Origin: Streptomyces sp. NBC_01288
GTDB lineage: Bacteria; Actinomycetota; Actinomycetes; Streptomycetales; Streptomycetaceae
Assembly: GCF_035982055.1 (NCBI RefSeq)
Contig: NZ_CP108427.1
Location: 9,671,001-9,735,000 of the forward strand
DNA: 64,000 nucleotides
Direction of reading: 5' to 3'
Shown: one piece after another, positions 60,127 to 64,000 of the stretch
How positions within the stretch are numbered: position 1 is the first letter of the stretch
Layout: every line of letters starts with the position of its first letter
The notes under the pieces: model-generated
Told to the model about the DNA's origin: nothing
What the model saw: the letters and a program-made list of their open reading frames with translations, nothing else
Databases searched by the model: none
Program-made: the position numbers and the translations under genes

Positions 60127-63024
60127 ATGGGGCAGCGGAGTGCACGCAGCAGAAGGACACTCTTCGAACGGGAGAGTGAACTCGCCGCCGTGGACGAGGC
60201 GTTGGGCGAGCTGACAGGTCTGCGTACGGACGGCGGCGAACCGGGAGACCGGCCGCGCGGTGCCCTGCTCGCCTTCGCGGGACGGGCCGGCATCGGCAAG
60301 ACCACCCTCCTCGCCGAAGTGCGCCGCCGCGCCGCCGCCCACGGCTGCACCGTGCTCTCCGCGCGCGGCGGCGACCAGGAACAGCGCGTCGCCTTCCACG
60401 TCGCCCGACAGCTCCTGCAACCGCAGTTCGCCGGCTCGGCCGACGCCGATCTCCGCTCCTCGCTGGGGAGTTGGTACGACATCGTCGGCCCCGCCCTCGG
60501 CCTGTGCGCGCCCACCGAAGGTTCCCCGCCCGACCAGCAGGGTCTGCGCGACGGCCTCGACTGGGTACTCACCCACCTCGCGGTGAAACGTGCCCCGATG
60601 GTCCTCGTCCTCGACGACGCGCACTGGGCCGACCCCGAATCCCTGGGCTGGCTGGCCGCGTTCGCGCCTCGCGCCGAGCAACTCCCGCTGCTGGTCGTGG
60701 TCGCCTACCGGCCCGACGAACTCCCCGACCACGCCGAGTCGTTGAGGGGACTGCCCGGCCGGGCCGGCGGACGCCCCCTCGACCTCGAACCGCTCAGCGT
60801 CGCCGCCGTAGCGGACCTGGTACGGGAGACGCTCGGCGAGCACGCCGACGACGCGTTCTGCCACGAGTGCTGGGCCGTCACCGCCGGGAACCCCTTCGAG
60901 ACCGTCGAACTCACCGCCAAGATCCACGACCGGGGCCTGAACCCCACCGAAGCCGGGGCCTACCAACTGCGCGACCTCGCCGCCGCCGTCAAGGGCAGCG
61001 GCCTCACCACCCGCCTCGAACGCCTCGGCACCTCGACCGTCCGCTTCGCCTGGGCCTGCGCGGTCCTCGGCACCGAGCCGCATCCGATGCTCGCCGCCGC
61101 CGTCGCCGGACTCGGCCACGAGGAGGCCGCCGACGCCGTCGACGCACTGCGCGGCGCCCGCATCCTCACCGGCACGTTGACCGCCGTGGGCACCCTCGAA
61201 TTCGTCCACCCGCTCATCGCCACCGCCGTCTACCGGGCCATCCCGGCCGGCGTCCGCGTGGCCCTGCACGGCCAGGCCGCCTGGTGCGTCATCAACGAGG
61301 GCCAGGGTCCCTCCTCCGCCGCCCGCCACCTCATGGAGACACACCCCGACGGCGACAACTGGGTGGTCCAGCAACTCCGCGCGGCCGCCGGCGAGACCCT
61401 GCGGGCTGGCGCCCCCGACACCGCCCGCAGCTACCTCGCCCGCGCCCTGCGCGAACCCCCGCCCTTCGACGACCGGGCCGCCGTCCTGTACGAACTCGGC
61501 AGCGCCTCCCTGCTCACCGAACCGGCGACCACCGTCAACCACCTCCGGGCCGCCCTCGAAGAACCGATCAGCGACGCCGGTCTGCGCCAGAACATCGTCT
61601 ACCGCCTCTCCCAGGTCCTCGCCCACAGCGACCGCCTCGCCGAGGCCTCCGACACCCTCGCCCGCGAGATCCGCGTCACCGGCGACGCCCGGGTCAAACT
61701 CCGCATGCTCTCCGAGCAGTTCATGTGGGACGCCTTCCGCGCCGACGAACCCGACCACCCCTCCCGCTCCCGCCGCCTCGCCAAACTCGCCGACCGACTC
61801 AAGGGCCGCGACCTCACCGAGCGGTACATCATCGGCCTCCGCACCTGGGACGCCGTACTCCGTGGTGAACCCGCACATGTGGCCCTGCACCATGCCGAAC
61901 GCGCATTGAGTGGTGGTCTCGGCTGGGCGGAGGCCGACCGCGGGTTCGAGGTGCCGGTGCTGGTCGCCCTCACCTTCATGTACTGCGACCGGCCGGGCCG
62001 CGCCGAGGAACTCTTCGCCACCGGCATCGCCGACTTCGAACAACAGGGCTGGCGCGGCGCCCACCTGTCCTTCGGGTACACCTTCCTCGGCTACCTCCGC
62101 TACCGGCGCGGCCGCCTCGCCGAGGCCGAGGACTTCGCCCGCGCGGGCCTGCGCCTGGCCGAACGTGTCGGACCCGGCACCCCCGTCTACTGGTACGGCA
62201 CCGGCATCCTCATCGAGGTCCTGCTGGCCCGCGGCCGGGTCGCGGAAGCCGTACAACTCGCCGAGGACCACGCCTTCGCGGAACCCTTCCCGGCCGCCGT
62301 CGTCTTCCCGGACGCGCAGACCGTGTACGGCGAACTCCTCCTGGCCCGTGGCCTCGCCAAGGAGGCGGCGGCCGAACTGGCCGCCGCCGGCCGCCGTTTG
62401 GACCCGCGCGGCATCCGCAACCCCGCGTGGTGCCCCTGGCAGCTCCACCTCGCCCGCGCCGAACGCCACGACACCCCCGAGCGTGCCGTCGTCACCGCCC
62501 ACGAAGCGGTCGCCCGCGCCCGCCAGTTCGGCACCCCGTCCGCCATCGGCCAGGCTCTGCGGATCGCCGCCGAGGTCTCCACCGGCTCGGCCCGTGCCAA
62601 ACTCCTGGAAGAGTCCGTCACCCACCTCGAACGCTCCCCGGCCGCCTACGAGTTGGCCTGCGCCCTCGTCGCCCTGGGCGCCGAACTCCGCCGAGTAGGG
62701 AGGTCCAAGGAAGCCGGCGACCACCTCTACCGAGGCCTCGACGCAGCCGTCCAATGCGGCGCAGACGGCCTCGCGGACACGGCCCGAGCCGAACTGGCCG
62801 CAGCGGGCCTACGTCCCCGCCGCCTCCACAGCACCGAGACAGACACCCTCACGACCCAGGAACGCGCCGCCGCAACCCTGGCGGCCGACGGCCACACGGA
62901 CGCCGAGATAGCCGTAGAACTCCAGACGGACGAACAAACGGCAGTACGCCTCCTGTCAGCCGCCTACCGAAAACTGGGCACAGACCACACAGGCCTAGAA
63001 ACGGCACTGATCAAACCAACGTAA
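60127..63024 (+). CDS. Large AAA ATPase transcriptional regulator (LuxR/LAL-like)
   Basis: 965 residues, ATG at 60127 after GGCAGGGGG. N-terminal ATPase: Walker A GRAGIGKTTL (about 52-61) and Walker B LVLDDAHWADPES (about 159-171). A long helical TPR-like middle (about 330-900) follows with many AEAxxxARAGLRLAERVG-type units. The C-terminal 65 residues (LTTQERAAATLAADGHTDAEIAVEL, then TAVRLLSAAYRKLGTD) keep the LuxR layout, but the helix-turn-helix is weak. LAL regulators typically control sugar use or secondary metabolism. An independent gene; target unknown. Confidence 0.88.
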   Translation: MGQRSARSRRTLFERESELAAVDEALGELTGLRTDGGEPGDRPRGALLAFAGRAGIGKTTLLAEVRRRAAAHGCTVLSARGGDQEQRVAFHVARQLLQPQFAGSADADLRSSLGSWYDIVGPALGLCAPTEGSPPDQQGLRDGLDWVLTHLAVKRAPMVLVLDDAHWADPESLGWLAAFAPRAEQLPLLVVVAYRPDELPDHAESLRGLPGRAGGRPLDLEPLSVAAVADLVRETLGEHADDAFCHECWAVTAGNPFETVELTAKIHDRGLNPTEAGAYQLRDLAAAVKGSGLTTRLERLGTSTVRFAWACAVLGTEPHPMLAAAVAGLGHEEAADAVDALRGARILTGTLTAVGTLEFVHPLIATAVYRAIPAGVRVALHGQAAWCVINEGQGPSSAARHLMETHPDGDNWVVQQLRAAAGETLRAGAPDTARSYLARALREPPPFDDRAAVLYELGSASLLTEPATTVNHLRAALEEPISDAGLRQNIVYRLSQVLAHSDRLAEASDTLAREIRVTGDARVKLRMLSEQFMWDAFRADEPDHPSRSRRLAKLADRLKGRDLTERYIIGLRTWDAVLRGEPAHVALHHAERALSGGLGWAEADRGFEVPVLVALTFMYCDRPGRAEELFATGIADFEQQGWRGAHLSFGYTFLGYLRYRRGRLAEAEDFARAGLRLAERVGPGTPVYWYGTGILIEVLLARGRVAEAVQLAEDHAFAEPFPAAVVFPDAQTVYGELLLARGLAKEAAAELAAAGRRLDPRGIRNPAWCPWQLHLARAERHDTPERAVVTAHEAVARARQFGTPSAIGQALRIAAEVSTGSARAKLLEESVTHLERSPAAYELACALVALGAELRRVGRSKEAGDHLYRGLDAAVQCGADGLADTARAELAAAGLRPRRLHSTETDTLTTQERAAATLAADGHTDAEIAVELQTDEQTAVRLLSAAYRKLGTDHTGLETALIKPT

Positions 63025-63032
63025 GGCCGACC

Positions 63033-63069
63033 CCCTAGGGGCGCGAGGAACTGCGCGACCAGCCCCCAC
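63033..63069 (+). repeat. Dispersed intergenic repeat, copy 3
   Basis: Contains CCCTAGGGGCGCGAGGAACT and GCGCGACCAGCCCCCAC, near-identical to the copies at 33236 and 50483. It directly follows the LuxR-like gene stop; CCCCTAGGGG at its head is a palindrome, so it may act as a transcription or mRNA-end element. Confidence 0.8.
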
Positions 63070-63143
63070 GCACCGGCACCCGACCACGCACCCGGCACTG
63101 AACCACGGCCCCATCGCCGAACGGCACCCCGTACCATGGCTTC

Positions 63144-63641
63144 ATGTCGTTCCTCCGCCGCCGCAGCGCCACCCCCGCCGGCCCCGAATTCGATGTGCTG
63201 GCCATGGACCCGGGCGACTGGCCCGGCAACCTGGGTGCCGGTCTGCTGCCCGCGCCCGACGGCACCTGCCAGGGCGTGTTCCTGCGGTACGACCTGTTCG
63301 GCGGCCGCGGCCCCGCGATGGTCATCGGCAATCTGCCGGAGGGCTCCCCGGCCCGTGACGTCGCCGAGGACGAGATCCCGTTCGAGGTCGCGCAACTGCT
63401 CCTCGCGCTGGAGAACGACGAGGAGGTGACCGTCGTCGGCGTCGAGGACATGCCGGTGATGCAGGGCGACAACCTGCTGATCGTGCGCCGCCTCAAGCTC
63501 TCCGAGAGCCGGATCTCCTGCGTCCAGTTCGACCGCAGCGACAACGTCCTGGTCACCATCGCCGCCTGGGACCGCCCCATCACGGACGACCTCTACGCCC
63601 TGCTGAAACCGCTCCCGGCGGAACTGTTCCAGCAGGGCTGA
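63144..63641 (+). CDS. Conserved hypothetical protein
   Basis: 165 residues, ATG at 63144, no signal peptide or membrane segment. An acidic, soluble protein with GNLGAGLLPAPDGTCQGVFL (about 29-48), EDEIPFEVAQLLLALENDEEVTVVG and LSESRISCVQFDRSDNVLVTIAAWDRPITDDLYALLKPL. The phrases are the sort seen in a well-conserved streptomycete family of unknown function. No catalytic pattern is visible. Convergent with the partial gene at the right edge, with 7 bp between stops. Confidence 0.8.
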   Translation: MSFLRRRSATPAGPEFDVLAMDPGDWPGNLGAGLLPAPDGTCQGVFLRYDLFGGRGPAMVIGNLPEGSPARDVAEDEIPFEVAQLLLALENDEEVTVVGVEDMPVMQGDNLLIVRRLKLSESRISCVQFDRSDNVLVTIAAWDRPITDDLYALLKPLPAELFQQG

Positions 63642-63648
63642 GGCACGG

Positions 63649-64000
63649 CTAGCGGCTCGACCGCTCCACCGTCACGTCGGCGGCGCGCACGAACTCCACC
63701 CGGTGGCCGTACTGGATCTCGTAGTAGAGATCCTTTCCTACGACGACCTTGTGCGAGTCGGTGGTGAAGGTGACCGCGTAGTAGTACTCGCCGGGCACCT
63801 TGTCACCGACCACGTACTTCTGGCCCTTGAGCAGTTTGTACGGCAGCGGGGAGATCGCCTGGGCGGGTACTCCCGTCGGATAGGCAGAGGCCTCCGGGTA
63901 GGCGCGGCCGTACACCGGGACGCTGTCCGCACCGTCCTTCGGCGTCACCACCAGACCGGCCGCCTTCACCGCGGTGGGCTGCTTCTTCGGGTTCTTGAAC
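63649..64000 (-). CDS. C-terminal part of a secreted or cell-wall-type protein (partial)
   Basis: The gene enters from beyond 64000 and stops at 63649-63651; 116 residues are visible. A GTG at 63967-63969 is only an internal codon, because the frame continues upstream (FKNPKKQPTA before VKAAG). The visible domain, VPVYGRAYPEASAYPTGVPA, LLKGQKYVVGDKVPGEYYYA and DLYYEIQYGHRVEFVRAADV, is beta-rich and SH3-like. In related streptomycete proteins such a tail follows a peptidoglycan hydrolase or amidase domain (recalled, not verifiable here). Identity of the full protein is unknown. Confidence 0.65.
   Translation of the reverse strand, partial: FKNPKKQPTAVKAAGLVVTPKDGADSVPVYGRAYPEASAYPTGVPAQAISPLPYKLLKGQKYVVGDKVPGEYYYAVTFTTDSHKVVVGKDLYYEIQYGHRVEFVRAADVTVERSSR

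Noticed and set aside
59956..62754. 932-codon minus-strand frame opposite the LuxR-like ATPase gene
   Set aside because: Composition (Gly/Val/Glu/Ala runs) is typical antisense of a GC-rich gene, while the plus strand has Walker motifs.

Overview
The window reads as chromosomal DNA of a Streptomyces-type actinomycete. It is very GC-rich with strongly GC-biased third codon positions, GTG/TTG starts are frequent, and the gene families are typical of that group: SigB/RsbQ/RsbP stress signalling, MEDS-domain anti-sigma factor, DUF397, DUF1206, a Ser/Thr kinase with TPRs, a large LuxR-type ATPase and a Tat-exported alpha/beta hydrolase. No rRNA, tRNA, CRISPR array, complete IS element or replication origin was found.

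Layout. 1-5.8 kb: end of an oxidoreductase gene, a decayed hypothetical gene with one in-frame TGA, an L,D-transpeptidase lipoprotein, a small secreted protein, a beta-propeller-like protein, a PBP4-type DD-carboxypeptidase and a DUF1206 membrane protein, so partly cell-wall genes. 6.0-10.9 kb: a general-stress module with a SigB-family sigma factor, a small GvpU-like protein, the RsbQ/RsbP pair, a STAS anti-anti-sigma factor and a convergent MEDS/HATPase anti-sigma protein. 11-12.2 kb: PRC-barrel protein, tiny membrane protein and RpiB-like isomerase. 12.3-15.1 kb: a secreted GH59 galactocerebrosidase-like enzyme with two ricin-type lectin domains behind a palindromic LacI-type operator. 15.2-20.4 kb: DHFR-like, MgtC-like, alpha/beta hydrolase, large membrane protein and FMN-binding genes.

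20.4-23.4 kb is an accessory patch that looks less GC-rich. It holds gene debris, an N-terminally truncated polymorphic toxin and two small probable immunity genes. 23.4-29 kb: hydrolase, SulP transporter, PPK2, cysteine-rich copper-storage-like protein and acyl-CoA dehydrogenase. 29.0-30.0 kb encodes a striking fusion: an N-terminal CxxC thiol-oxidoreductase-like domain, an internal Tat-like membrane segment and a C-terminal eight-cysteine fulvocin-C-like tail. 30.4-35.9 kb: Ser/Thr kinase-TPR protein, a GC-rich repeat tract, FAD oxidoreductase and methyltransferase.

35.9-53.7 kb is a CoA-thioester catabolic region: nitronate monooxygenase-like enzyme, three acyl-CoA synthetases, amidohydrolase, PaaK, crotonase, DUF35 OB-fold protein and two thiolase-fold proteins. 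Two of its promoter regions carry the same 17-bp palindrome, which suggests one shared TetR-type regulator. An interrupted MerR gene, a decayed bacteriocin-immunity gene, two alpha/beta hydrolases and an LTA-synthase-like membrane protein with a long acidic repeat region lie within it. 53.8-64 kb: DUF397, a divergent SDR/TetR pair with two perfect palindromes between, an F420/FMN oxidoreductase-like protein, universal stress protein, S66 peptidase, a secreted protein, a PNPOx protein, a LuxR-type ATPase, a conserved hypothetical and the end of a gene leaving the window.
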